Source of the DNA: Gracilaria gracilis | Lineage: Eukaryota; Rhodophyta; Florideophyceae; Gracilariales; Gracilariaceae | Length of the DNA: 64,000 bases | NCBI GenBank assembly: GCA_030374805.1 | Contig: JARGSG010000195.1 | Span: 1,023,001-1,087,000 of the forward strand | Direction: 5' to 3' | Part shown: one piece after another, positions 29,636 through 40,943 of the stretch | Numbering within the stretch: the first letter of the stretch is position 1 | Layout: every line of letters begins with the position of its first letter | Translations under genes and position numbers: made by a program | The notes under the pieces: generated by a model | Database searches by the model: none | The model's input: only the letters and a program-made list of their open reading frames with translations | Told to the model about the DNA's origin: nothing

Positions 29636-30610
29636 GGCTAAGAAAATGAAACAAAAAGTTAGATTACTGAAAAACGCAGTTCCCAGACAGAGTAGATCAA
29701 CAAGACGCACCAATAATATGAACGCATTCAAGAGATTGAGGCACCGTTGACCATCCCCATATTTTCCTAGTCGCCACACGGCCAGCATAAGAAACAATCC
29801 TTTACCTGTTAAGCAATGAAATGATGGAAAACATGTCAGAATCAAACCAAGAAGAAACCATCATGCCATGAAAACATAGCCAACTGACCATTAAGATTCA
29901 CTCGTTCTGCCTCGTAGACGTAACGCACGTGCCCAATATTAGACCAACGTCGTATGCAATCGCATCGAAATCGCTTACCTGTGAATCAATACAATTCCAC
30001 TTCAAATGTCAGAAACAAAGCAGAAAGTGACCCATCTCGCTTTCCCAAAGTTTAAACTTACCATTACGCAGTCTTCTGAACAAAACCATTCCGCATCGTG
30101 CCACATTCCTCGCGTTCTCCAACAATGGTACCTGTGTTCAACGGCGAAGAAGATAAAACGACAAGTTTGAATACTTAGAAACGCGTTTCCCAACAAACTA
30201 TTTCAACAAGACGTACCAAGAACATGAACACATTCAAGAGATTGGGACACTGCGACTATAGAAGTATGCGGATGGTCAACGGAGCCACCGTTGACCATCC
30301 GCATAATCTTATAGTCGCAAAACCGGCATCCAAAGAAACAATCCTTTACCTGTTTAGGAATGAAATGATGAAGAGCATGTCAGAATCAAGCCAGAAAGAA
30401 ACCAACCCGCAATGAAAACATAGCCAACTTACCATTCAGAATCACTCATGCTGCCTCGTACACGTAATGCACTCGCTGACCATTAGACTACGCGCAGATG
30501 CATATCGAGAAGCGTTTACCTGCGAAGGAATACAATTCCACTTAAAATGTCAGAAACGAACCATAAAGTGACCAACCTCGCTTTCCCAAACTTACCATAA
30601 CGAATTCCTC
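29636..30610. repeat. Diverged tandem duplication, unit about 541-544 bp
   Basis: Matching landmarks recur 541-544 bp apart: GAAACAATCCTTTACCTGTT at 29791 and 30335, GTCAGAATCAA(A/G)CCA(A)GAA, GAAAACATAGCCAACT, CAATTCCACTT at 29992 and 30533, and CTCGCTTTCCCAAA. The copies differ by many substitutions and by the hairpin at 30252-30318, present only as a half-site in the first copy. A hydrophobic minus-strand frame occurs in each unit (29845-29588 and 30196-30002), but neither looks like a known protein. Confidence 0.75.
30252..30318. repeat. 67-bp foldback with 31-bp arms
   Basis: Arms 30252-30282 and 30288-30318 are almost perfectly complementary, with 5 nt between. The core is TATGCGGATGGTCAACGG facing CCGTTGACCATCCGCATA. 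Only about the inner half of the right arm (CACCGTTGACCATCC) is present at the corresponding place in the first tandem unit. Confidence 0.92.
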
Positions 30611-30640
30611 TCTACAGACCAGTTCCGCATCGTTTCAGAA

Positions 30641-31333
30641 ATATCAGTATTTGGTTCAGAAGTATGAAGCGTGGAAGAATAACCTTACAAAAGAACCCAA
30701 ACGCCCCCACCCCAGCAAAAGGAGATTCTCCGAAATGGTTCGTTCAACCTCCTAATCGCATGATGTCCGAAGTCATGCGATTAGGAAATGAAAGATCTGT
30801 TTCGGAAAACATCAATCATGCTTTGCGCACCGCGCGCGAGAAACCGAACGTAACGGAGCAAATATCGCCTTCGTCGAAGCGCAATGGCAAAAAGTAGTCG
30901 GCTTCGGGTGAAAATGGGAGAGAAAGTCATTTTCAAACGTACCAGAAGCCAGTGACCTACATCAGCATCAACTGAGACGCTGGCCCGGACGACGATCCGA
31001 GTTCATGGAGGAAGTGAGGCCACAGAGAATTTTACGCGTCGTCGGCCGAGATCGGACAAGTGTACAGATATATCGTTGTTAATCGACAGAATTATTTTCA
31101 GTGGTGGATAATCAGGGTTGAACCCTGGCGTCAAGGTCGACGTGTCCATGCGTTCCCCTTTTGAACAAAAGCACGTGATTTAAACTCAAATCTGTTCTCC
31201 ACTCCTTCCCCTGTTCTCAGCATCCTCCCCACCGTCCTTCCGTCTTCCGCTTCTCTTCCGTACTTGTCCCCTTCAGTCCTTTACCTCCATTATGGTTTAG
31301 TACTGCAGGCACAAACAGCGTGGTTGTCCGTTC
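30641..31333. other. Sequence before the CACTA-like transposase, with a small hairpin
   Basis: Holds a 77-codon frame (30664-30897), basic with no recognised domain, and inside it a perfect inverted repeat: CCTAATCGCATGA at 30751-30763 against 30773-30785, loop 9 nt. The rest to 31333 could be the 5' end of the following transposon. Confidence 0.35.
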
Positions 31334-34300
31334 ATGGCGCGAGGAGTGTTGTCGCTTCAGAGACACGTCAGTCCGTGTCCTCACCGTCACAAAGCCATTC
31401 CATACGGTTATCACAGCATTCGACGGAGCAAGCGTTTCAAGTTATCTGCCCCACCTCCAAACGCTTCTGCTTCGGAAACCGTTACAGCTCCCTGCCGTAC
31501 TGCCGAGTCTCTCCCTCCCAAAGAAATGGAGGTCTCCGTTCCACCGGAACCACCGGGACCACCGGAACCAGACCGAATTAAGTCGAGTTCTAAACCTCCG
31601 TCACCCTCTCCCCCACCCTTTGAAGCCTCAATTGGAAACGACTCTACTCCTCCACCTTCCGAAGAGTCGCTCGGCACTTTTCACATGGATTACCTTACCG
31701 TCTGTCTCGCTTCCGTAGCCTCCAACCTTGGTCACCGTGAGGCAGACGAGCTCATTGGTCTTCTTCGAAACCCCCGCTTCTCGCCAAAGCGCTTCAACGA
31801 AACCATCACCAGTTCGAAGCGCTGTACGGAACTCAGGAACGCTATTTTCGAACGATATGCTTCCACCGATGGATTCAAACGAACCTCTATCTCCCCGCAA
31901 GGATGTAAGTTCAGCGCCACCCTCTACACGAGAGACCCAATTGAGACTCTCCTCAAGCAACTCCAGTTGGCTAACAGCGAAAACACCTTCTTTTATCCTA
32001 TCCCCCAGACCCACTCCGCGAAAATTTCTCATCCCATGTCCGCAACTCTCGCAAGAGACGCCACCTCCAAGCTGGAAAAAGTGGTAATGGGCTCCTTGGA
32101 TAATAGAATAGTTTCGCATACTCAAGAAATAAGTGTCAGTGAATCTTTCGTAAGTCTTCTGTAGTTGTACACCGATAAGTCTTCAACAACTCTAAAGCAA
32201 ACTTTGGTCACCGCCTATCCCCTTCACCTCGTTTTCATCAACTTTTCCGACCATCTACGCCGCAAATGTATCCGCAAGGACCTCACGGTAGTTGCGTACT
32301 TCCCTACAGCTCTCGAAGAAGTTTTTTCGTCGCATGCAGATGCCATGCCCTTCGTTTCCAACAAATCTCTCCGAGATGCGAGGATGCAGATTCTGCATCA
32401 CTCCCTTCGTCGTATTCTAGAGCCTATTCTAAACCTTGCATTGAAAGTAATTGAGTTCACCCGGAAAGACAAAGTCCTTCCGGTATGCCATCCACTGTTG
32501 GCAAGTTACTGCGCAGACATACCTGAAGCAAAGTATATTCTGTCTATTTTTCATGGCACAAGGACCGGACGCCCCTGTCACAGATGCCAGGTGCCACGCT
32601 CAGCTTTATCGAGTGATGTGCCTACCTCTTTCTCCTTGCGCACACAGAACCAGACAAAACGACTAAGGGAAAATATTCCGCAGTCTTGAAAAATGCAGAG
32701 CAAAAAGGCCTTGAACGACGTCTCCGTCGAGCTAGAGACAGAAGAGCTCAGGCAGATTCTCTGATGCGCTCCAACTCCGTATCTCTTACCCCATCTTTTC
32801 TAGAAAGCCCTATCATCCTTCGTTTGATCCCAGGACTTTCTCCTTACAGCCTCTTTTCCTTCGAACCGTTGCACAACCTTCATCTTGGCATATCAAAGCT
32901 CATTGAAACAGCCACCATTGAGCGACTTCAGTCAGACACGCTGTTAACCACCATAGGAGCATCTGCACCGCGCTCCTTCCAAACAGTTCGCACGCAACTT
33001 CTAAACCATGCAAACGCCATCCTCGCCGCCATGGAAAGGGACTTCCCCACTAGAGGCTTGCACATAGACTTTTCTACACAAGAAAAATGCAAGTCTCTCA
33101 ATGGCATATTTACCAACGAAGGTCTACGCGGAATGCTGGCAGCAGAGAATTACAAAGCACTGGACATGGTTTTCCCATTCATAGGCGCTTTCTTTGATAC
33201 ATGTTGTGGAGAACATGAAACAGCACCTATCACAACCATCTTCACACAATACTCAGACTTGGTCGGCGCCATTTTCGGGTACAATCGAGAACCACACTGG
33301 AACGAAAGCTCTCTCTCAGCTCTCCAGGCCCAGATCACAGCCTTCAAACAATGTACGACCAGAACATTAGCCGACTTCCACCCCTCTAGACTAAGAACGT
33401 TGAAGTTTCATCTTCTTGACCATCTCGTCGAGGATATCAGACGTCTAGGAGGTATACAATACTACGATGCAGGGATATATGAGCATACCCACCTCTTATT
33501 CAAAACGCATTATCGGCGAACGTCGAGAAGAACGGCAACGGCTGTGCAGGAAACCATTCGCTCTATCGACCATGAAAATGTGAGAAAGAAATGGATTGGT
33601 GATAACCTCCAAGAAGGCATGGCACGAGCACCATACGCTTCCCCAATACAATCTATTCAAGTTCCTAGATTTACGAAGAGGGGTCGTTCGATAACCATGG
33701 GACAACTTCGACACTACGTTAGGTGGCTCTCCTCATCATCACTGACGCTATCTGGTGATAAGAAGGACCTCCAGGATAATGATACAATCTCTATTCTAGA
33801 CCAAATTGGGGAACAAGCACTTCCACCGGTCCTGAACCTGGTTGAGGAGGCGATCGAAGATAACTCCATACCCCACTTACCGGAGAAGATCAGGATAACA
33901 CTCGTGAACTCCGCAGTTGTAAGAAGTGGCATGGTTCCCGTTCTACGATATTTTGAGGCCTCGTCCAATTCTATCGTCCTAGGTAGAAACAAGTACCCCG
34001 TCAAGCAAAGGGTGTTTTCCTCTCCAGCTTTCGGACCGAGCAGGAAGCCCAAAATTCTCGACCGTCTTGGTCAAAGAAGAACAAGGTGCAACATGGGTTG
34101 CTCAAGTGCTAGCTATTCTTCGCGTGTCTGTTCTCGAATACTCGGGCCCTGTTCCAGAAGTGGTATTCGTTCGGTATTTTGAGGTATTGCCTCCCGCAAC
34201 AGCTTTGGACAATGTTTTGCAATGCATATCTTTACGTTGGGATACAAGTGATGAGCAAAACCACACTGTACCCTTTCCTGCCCATTCAAAACTAAAGAGC

Positions 34301-34507
34301 TCGGAACACCTCAACCCTTGGTATGGAATGGTCCCGGGTTCAGCAATACAGGGAACAGTACATATAGTTCGTTCTAAACATCCAGCCCAGCCATTTTCTT
34401 CTAAACTCCAATGGTTCCAACATCGATTCTACATCAATAGGTTTTATCATGAGCCTGTTCAAAACCCCACTGAACCCGAAGAAGCCCGTATAGAAGTAGA
34501 ACAGTAA
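31334..34507 (+). pseudogene. CACTA/EnSpm (Plavaka-like) DDE transposase, decayed
   Basis: Large transposase, about 1000 codons, broken in at least three places. The first frame (31334-32164) has a Pro-rich N-terminus, then a region with NPRFSPKRFNETI. TAG at 32162 precedes, in the same frame, LYTDKSSTTL, YPLHLVFINFSDHLRRK and VVAYFPTALEE (32165-32689), resembling the D-K-T...YP.YLTLGNI..E.RRKP....LLGYLP block of Plavaka/CACTA transposases, then a GRPCHRCQVPRS zinc-binding motif. A frameshift near 32680 leads to 32686-34182 (FEPLHNLHLGISKLIE, EKCKSLNGIFTNEGLRGM, LKFHLLDHLVEDIRRLGG). A further frameshift near 34070 leads to a C-terminal part ending at 34507 (VPEVVFVRYFEVLP). The element is non-functional. 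Its ends are not identified. Confidence 0.7.
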
Positions 34508-34518
34508 AAGATTCCCAG

Positions 34519-35995
34519 TCATTCTTCTTGTTCATTGTCACCAGGTTGCAATCCTCTTCCCACTGGTGTGCTACTTCCAAAAACCAGCATGTCCATCTCC
34601 TTGAAATCCATGTCCCTTTCCTTACACTCTCCGATAAAACAATCTGTAACTGATCCCAATCTCTTGCTCATATTCTCGACGAAGAAACGTTCACGCAACG
34701 TTAAGTATATCTTTCCGCTCGAGGGCATTCAAAACGCTATTGTAGCCTCCCTCATATCATTCCCCAGCACTCCAGTCCATCCATGTGCTGCACTCCCATA
34801 GTGATGGAACTCGTTGGAATAACCTCTCTGTACATGTTGCCAGACATCTTCCAAAAAATCTTTCAAACAGAGAGGTAATAACTCCGCACACTTCTTCGTG
34901 AACTGTTTCTGCCTTTGCCCACCTCTCGGAGATTGAGCAGTAACAAGAGTCACAACCGTCAGAATCCATGCTTCTAAGCGTGCAAGTATCAGTATCGTGC
35001 CATCCACTAATGTCCCTTTTTTTATCCTCAACATGATACGCAATGAAGTCCTTCAACAATTCTACGCCTACCGTGTTTCTGAAGAACAAGTCCTTGTCGT
35101 TCGTATCCATTTCATCCCCGTCATTTTTAGCCCTCGAATACTTCAAACGATCAAGCGGTGCCTTTCTCCACCACGAAGTGGTGGGGGTTCCATTCGCACC
35201 AAGTCACAAGATGTTCTCTTGTTCTTCCCTCAGCTGCTGTTCAACTTCATCGGCATTTTCTTCTACCACTTTCGTTCTTTTCCATATTAGATCATAACCC
35301 AACAACAAAAACAATTTATCCCTTGTATTTCTCTTTCGCAACCCCACAACATCACTCATTGTCTGTTTCATTCTCTGCCTTAGACACATATCCGCACACA
35401 CTTCTAATATGCATCTTTCTGTGAGAGAGGCCTGTCTAATTCCTTCCCAACTCACTTCTTTCAACTCACTTTGTACCATAATCTTCAGCAGCGCATCCGC
35501 ACCCCCTTCAACAGATGGTGTGAACATTCCAAAACTGGCCAGGAGCTCCACACGATTTCTGGGAACCATCGCGACACCATCCCGCTCGTCTCGAATGATC
35601 CCTTCTCCATTCTCAGTCGCTCCCTCCAATATCTCAGCTCGATTGATCCAATTCCTTGAAGGTTTCTCACCTTCAAAATACAGTTCACTGGTCTCTCTCC
35701 GGGCCCAAGTCAACATATTGTGATACACTTCTCGCGCAACCCCTCGAAACGCATCGCTTACAGCGATTCGATGCTTCTTTCTTTCGGTTCGTCCGGGTTC
35801 ACCGGTACGGGAAGTATCACTGCCCTCCTGCATCAATGCACCACGTAAACCTTCAATCACCAGTTCTTTCTCCTCAAGCTTAGGCTGTTTCCACACCTGG
35901 ACAGAGACAACGCTCCGTGTCACACGAAGCGTTGTCCATGGTACGTAAATTCGTCCCAACTCAGGTTGCCATGTCTTGGCGCAATGTAGACTCAT
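34519..35995 (-). pseudogene. Unknown minus-strand coding relic, probably a second transposon protein
   Basis: Frames 35995-35204 (264 codons, ATG at 35995), 35146-34757 or 35043-34729, and 34728-34519 together look like one decayed protein: acidic/basic mixed, with ILEGATENGEGIIRDERDGV and VTAQSPRGGQRQKQFTKKCAELLP. It converges on the CACTA-like transposase with 12 bp between stops. I recognise no family. An accessory protein of the same transposon, interrupted upstream by the Harbinger element, is the simplest explanation but unproven. Confidence 0.4.
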
Positions 35996-36143
35996 CCCAA
36001 AACCTGAAACCCAATTTCGCGGGAGTTTCCATCAAACCGAAACGTCTCTGTACCCAAGATGATAAAGGTCAGATCAGAACACATCACGATAGCCTCCAGT
36101 CCCAATGCTAGTGCAGGTTCAGCAATTCTAAGCAAGCCACACA

Positions 36144-36802
36144 ATGGCATCCTCTGTAGACCCCCAAACCCCTTCCCCCGTGCCGAATACCGCTCAACCA
36201 CAGCCGGTCAGCACAGCAATTGCCACACCCGTGCCCAAGAAAACCGCCGATAACACCACAAATGACAATCAGCACTACAACCATGAGACCATTTTTGTTC
36301 TACTTGGCATGATGAAGCATGCTGGGTACGGTGACCGAAAGAAGCAGAAAAATCTCTCAAGGAGGTGTTTGCCAAAGTGACCGACATGGCAAAGAAAAAG
36401 CATGGGATAGAAAGATCTGCCAAGGCCTGGCAGAAGAAGTTTAAGAGAATGAAACAAGAATACTCCGCGTACATTTCTAAGATTAGTAAATCTGGACGAG
36501 ATGGTGATGATGAGTCCTTGTACGAAAAGCCAGACTTCTTCACTGAGATGCACGAATTATAGCACACAAAAGCCAGACATGATCCACCAGCAGTTTTATC
36601 CAGCGAAACAGGAGTTACGAATGCAGCTTCATCACAAACTGGTTCTCGCAAGCGGCAGCGCAGCGCGCAGTTAGAGTCGATAACTACGTTTATGGCTCAG
36701 CAAGCGGAGTTTCAGAAAGAAGTACTAGCGGAGATTAAAGAGAGCAATGCCGAGAAGAAGAAGATAAAACTAGTTATTGACAAGCTGCTCGCGGAGTTCT
36801 AA
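36144..36802 (+). pseudogene. PIF/Harbinger Myb/SANT-like DNA-binding protein, decayed
   Basis: From the ATG at 36144 (ACAATGGCATCC). It has a Pro/Thr/Ala-rich start (about 35 residues), then HETIFVLLGMMKHAGYGD. A one-base frameshift near 36350 leads to VFAKVTDMAKKKHGIERSAK, AWQKKFKRMKQEYSAY and KSGRDGDD, a trihelix Myb/SANT-like pattern. A stop at 36560 is followed, still in frame, by a basic and coiled C-terminus (SRKRQRSAQLESI ... EKKKIKLVIDKLLAEF) ending at 36802. Harbinger elements carry such a partner protein that brings the transposase to the DNA ends. It converges on the transposase and overlaps it by a few bases. Confidence 0.6.
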
Positions 36803-38040
36803 GAATCGTCGCCTAAACCTTCGAGGACATAATAAATAAGAGCATCTCTTTGTCGCTTCCCTGCAGTAGTCTCTACGGAGACCTCAGCAGGGTCATCTAC
36901 TTCCTCGTCCTGCGGTAGAAAGACACTCTCATTCTCTCTACTCTCTATGCACATGTTGTGCAAAATAGCGCACGCGCTTGAGGCGTGAATGAGATCGTCC
37001 TCGTGATGTAACCGTAGTCCTTCCTTCAGAATTGGAAACCGTTTCTTGAGCATGCTGAAGCTGCACTCAATCGGCTTCCTAGTCTGTGACGCCATACTGT
37101 CCCAACTTTTGAGGACTGGGTTAGCGTTAATTTCTGTCTTGGATGAGCTCTTCATCATGTTACGGTCGAGAGTAAACGCACAATCACCCATTAGGTACGG
37201 CCGGATATGAACGTCTGCAATCACCAAATCGGGTACTTCGTTTCCTAGCCACTCCCCATTGGTCAATCATTCTCTTTAGCGAGCATTTGGAGAAGATCGT
37301 TGAATCGCCAAACACTCCCGGCCGTCCGACATCGATGTAGATGAACTTTCGATTCGCTGTGCAAACTGCAAATAAAACGATACTTGGATACCCCTTGTAG
37401 CAACGGTACTCATAGTACTGTTCTTCAGGACAAAGTGGCCACGGATGTGGGTGCCATCAATCGCGCCCACGCAGTACGGAAGACCTCGAATATCTTCAAA
37501 ACCTATCATAACTACAGCGAGTTCTGTTTCAGTTCTTGGCAAGCGTATTGCGCTACCCAACCTCTGCACTATTGCCCTGCTGCCGTTCTTGACGTCCCGA
37601 TTAACTGTGCTCCTTCCCATTCCCAGTTGCGTTGCCACAGCTTCACATGATGCGTTGCTTGTGTACATCAGAAAGGCGGCGAGTTGCAGTTCTGGTTTTA
37701 CGGGCTCCCTACAGTTCGTGGTTGCTTTCGTTAGTTGGGCGCGCAGGCACGATATTGTGCTCTCGAATACTGAGATTGGGACGCGGAAGAGAGATCTCCA
37801 TGAGCCACTTGCGAGAAAGCTGGGTGTCAAAGCGTAGTTCTCGAACCAGTCTAGGTCGTTGCGCACGTACGCCCAGCAGCGCTGAGAATCCGATCGCTGA
37901 TTCATGAAGTACGCTACCTGAAGCAGAACGGTAGCATTGTCTGCGCAATGAGCGGCAACGCGGGCTTCGATGTCATCTGAAGCGTCTTGCAGACAATGTA
38001 GTAAGCTCAGGAGAAGGAGCTTCTTTTTCTGTTCATTCAT
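36799..38040 (-). pseudogene. PIF/Harbinger transposase (DDE_Tnp_4 type), frameshifted
   Basis: N-terminal part 38040-37276: helical region, then VKPELQLAAFLMYTSNASCEAVATQLGMGRSTVNRDV (helix-turn-helix), and GLPYCVGAIDGTHI with the first catalytic Asp. A frameshift near 37390 hides LFAVCTANRKFIYIDVGRPG..DSTIF, visible in another frame, and a second lies near 37265. C-terminal part 37266-36799: YLMGDCAFTL (second Asp), then IECSFSMLKKRFPIL (Glu) and SACAILHNMCIE. All three acids of the DDE triad survive, but the gene has at least two frameshifts. With the Myb-like partner it makes a two-gene Harbinger element of about 2 kb. Its terminal repeats and 3-bp target duplication were not identified. 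Confidence 0.75.
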
Positions 38041-38067
38041 GTCCTGATCAGCGGTGGGTCCGCAGTA

Positions 38068-38092
38068 TGGGGTCGCTCAAGAGGCGACCCCA
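38068..38092. repeat. Short perfect inverted repeat beside the Harbinger transposase
   Basis: TGGGGTCGC (38068-38076) and GCGACCCCA (38084-38092) with a 7-nt loop, 28 bp outside the transposase start. It may lie near the element end, but no counterpart was found near 36.1 kb. Confidence 0.6.
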
Positions 38093-38135
38093 GAATTTAA
38101 GTCATGTTGTGGCAAAAGCGGACAAGAGCACCGTG

Positions 38136-39149
38136 TCAAATTGGGAAGGATTTTGGCTTCTTTTTGGTGACATGGACAAAAAGCGACGTGAAACGTCCAA
38201 GTGTGGAAACAGCCTTAGTATTCAATGCTGAGCTTTGCTCTTGCGCAACCTTTACAAGGGTTCCCCGTATCATCAAATCCTCCTCCAACTTCTTCACCTT
38301 TGCTTTGAATATATTGATTTCTTTCAGCCAATCTCTGTGGTTTACAGAAGACGTGATTTCTTTCTCGACAGTTCCTCTGTCTTCTTCCTCCTCCTGCTCC
38401 ACTTCATGTACCTCCCTTGTTCCCTGTACTCTATCTACTTGTGTTCTTCGTGGAACAGTAGAGGTTACAGTCCTCTTCATTGCACGATATACTGGAGTTA
38501 TTTCATCCCCTGCATTATCCGCATTGTCCACAGAGTCAGCCACACGCCACTCAGAGTTATCCTCTCTGAGTCTTTTTCGCCCCGGCAAATTCGAGTTCCA
38601 AGGATTTGCCCTTCCCACACGCTGTAGGCCGACCCGTCGGGGCTTCAAGGCACCTGTAGATGCCCTTCGCGTCGAAAATGGTGATGGCCGTGGAATGGTT
38701 GTGGGATCGCCCACACTCCGTTGTAGGTCTCTTGCAGTGGGACTAATTCCCAGTTCAGAGACACGGACATTCTCTTGTTCCTCTTGTGAAACTAGAACCT
38801 TTTCCACAATATCCCTTGTCAACGGACCTGCCGGTTCTCGAGCTTTCGGAACCGGGTGAAATTTCTTCGGAGTTGGGATTATGTTCTACGTTGCCAGTGG
38901 AACGCGTTGGGGAGCTCGGCGATGGTTTACTTTGACGTACTTCGCTGGTGTTCTCAGAGGTACCTTTGCGCCGAGAATGGCGGTGACCGACGGTGGGATT
39001 AGGCTTGTGGTTGGCCTTCGCTGCTGGTGATTGACGTGGCGTTGTTTTAACAGCCACTCGTGTCCTCTGTTATCCTCAACAAGGTTATTCTTCTTCCCTA
39101 CAAGCTTCTTACGCGACTGGGTGCCCCGCGTTCTTGCCTTGTCCACCAT
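38136..39149 (-). pseudogene. Unknown basic/coiled-coil coding relic, minus strand
   Basis: Begins at ATG 39149 (CAACATGGTGGAC context) with a very basic stretch (KARTRGTQSRKKLVGKKNN), continues through frames 39057-38755 and 38822-38136, so at least two frame changes. The last frame contains RKRLREDNSEW, an acidic EVEQEEEEDRGTVEKE and a coiled coil (WLKEINIFKAKVKKLEEDL). No family recognised. With 34519-35995 it may form one transposon protein split by the Harbinger insertion. Confidence 0.35.
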
Positions 39150-39489
39150 GTTGTTAATTGATACCAATGCCCAAGTTGAGAAAAGAAAACAGAGAAGACA
39201 AAGGGATTGGAGATTAAAGGGGATTTGGAGAACGGTGTGCAAGAGCGAGGATGGTTGGACACGGAAGGGAGTATGATGAATGGAATAGCGGAATCAATAA
39301 CGGTCAGTTTACAGAACCTGTGTAAATCATTGGAAACTACAAATCATGCAGCTACACAAAGAGAGTTGCCTATGGACCTCGCAACCACTCCTCGTCTTTA
39401 GCGGGATCAAGAGTTAGAGCCCAGTCCCAATTGTACTCCGCACCATACCTGACATAGAGCTCCTCACCAACTCCTATCTGTCTCTGGTG
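39150..39489. other. Sequence between the unknown relic and the tandem repeats
   Basis: 340 bp with short frames only. A purine-rich stretch lies at about 39178-39270. No feature is supported. Confidence 0.3.
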
Positions 39490-39533
39490 CGACGTATGCC
39501 ATTAACAAAGGTTTTCCAGAAACAGCGGGTTGG

Positions 39534-39605
39534 GACAGCGGACCGATGTGCAGTGGCGCTTCATCAGTGCACTAATGAAGCGCCACGACACCCGGGTCCG
39601 CTGTC
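39534..39605. repeat. 72-bp near-palindrome, copy 1
   Basis: Outer arms GACAGCGGACC / GGTCCGCTGTC, inner arms GTGGCGCTTCAT / ATGAAGCGCCAC, with an unpaired 8-nt bulge between them and a 10-nt loop. Confidence 0.9.
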
Positions 39606-39667
39606 ATCGGCGCGCTGGTGGTGCCACGTATGCCACTACCACAGGTTTGCCACACACGGGGCGTTGG

Positions 39668-39739
39668 GGCAGCGAACCGATGTGCAGTGGCGCTTCATCA
39701 GTGCACCGATGAAGCGCCACGACACCTGGGTCCGCTGTC
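39668..39739. repeat. 72-bp near-palindrome, copy 2
   Basis: Same structure and length as copy 1 with a few substitutions, 134 bp downstream. A more decayed copy may lie at about 39784-39856. Confidence 0.9.
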
Positions 39740-39757
39740 GCAGGCTGTCGTTTTAAT

Positions 39758-40660
39758 TAATTGGAATTATATAATCTTTTTGAGACAGCCGTCCGGGGTG
39801 GCGTGGCGTTCCATCGGCGCAGCGATGATGCGCAATGAGACCACAGTCTACTGTCCTACTTGTCCTTATTAGTAACATCGCGTATATCTCCACATTTATT
39901 TAGTTCCGTGTCTCTCGCGTCTTCAAGCTTTCCTTAACATCTCTTTGACGTATCACCTGCCATAGATGAAGTACCAATTTCCCTTGATCCGCTCTCCGCG
40001 CGCCATGAAAGATAAAGCTGGAGTTCTTGTAGGTCTGCTTTGTCGGCTTGTCGACCAGGAAACCCGTTGTGCGACCCGCCACTGTGCATTGACGCGGTTG
40101 ACGGTAGACCGAGGTGAATTGTGGTTCATGGACGCAACGATAAAGTACCATTGCACTCCTGGCCATTGCCCAGTCGTCGTGGTTTCCGAAAAATGTAGTA
40201 CGAACCTTTCCTTAAGGGAATGAAACTTTTATTCTTCCACCAAGATATTGGTCTTTCTAAAATCCAAGTAATAATATAACTATATATAGCAATAGAGTTG
40301 TTTCAATTATACACTAACGTCACAGGGGCGATTGTCTGGCGCGGACACCGTCCGCTCGATACATATCGCTGTATAGCCGTAGGCGAAGCACGCGCGTCTC
40401 TACAGACTACTGTCACGCACGAATGCTCATGCGCAAACATTATATAAGTCATTCCTTTACAGAATAGGCTAACTTGAAGTTAAATCCTTCTTCACGGGGA
40501 CTTTGAGCCTAGTAAGACACTTATGGGGCTGCATTTATTAGTCACGTTAGTATAGTGAGCATTGCTGCGGATGCTCTGGAAACACCCTAAATTAGTGTGT
40601 TAGGGTGGTTTTCAGTCGCTCCAAACGCATCCAGGACCGTTGGTCTAGACCACCCCCCCG
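39758..40660. other. Repeat-derived non-coding region
   Basis: No gene supported. It includes a possible decayed palindrome copy (39784-39856), an 88-codon antisense frame (39900-40166) made of similar Arg/Trp-rich repeat sequence, and an AT-rich interval (40230-40320). Confidence 0.3.
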
Positions 40661-40732
40661 GACAGCGGACCCGGGTGTCGCGGCGCTTCATCAGTGCACT
40701 GATGAAGCGCCACTGCACATCGGTCCGCTGTC
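40661..40732. repeat. 72-bp near-palindrome, copy 3, opposite orientation
   Basis: Same 72-bp structure, but the asymmetric bulges are exchanged (GGGTGTCG on the left, TGCACATC on the right), so it lies in reverse orientation to copies 1 and 2. It is preceded by CCCCCCCC and followed by an A/T run. Confidence 0.9.
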
Positions 40733-40943
40733 CAAAAAATTAAAATTTTTTTTGCCCTGCCGCCCTGGTCGGTCCCAAATATCTGTATTCGGGGCACACG
40801 TGCTACTACTACTGGATATCGCGTTTGCATAAACATCGCAGCCATGTACAACTAACTCCCGTTCGGGTCTGTTTCACAGCCCTCTGTACTACATTCTTTA
40901 GTAGCTTACGCAGGTCTGTTGTCCTCACTACGGCCCGGGCGTC

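Larger units (their letters stand above)
39490..39757. repeat. Two tandem 134-bp units, each containing a 72-bp near-palindrome
   Basis: Unit 1 at about 39490-39623 and unit 2 at about 39624-39757 share CGTATGCCA...AGGTTT.CCA and the 72-bp palindromes at 39534-39605 and 39668-39739. Confidence 0.8.

Noticed and set aside
37384-37907. Plus-strand frames of 88-130 codons across the Harbinger transposase
   Set aside because: They are antisense to recognisable transposase domains.
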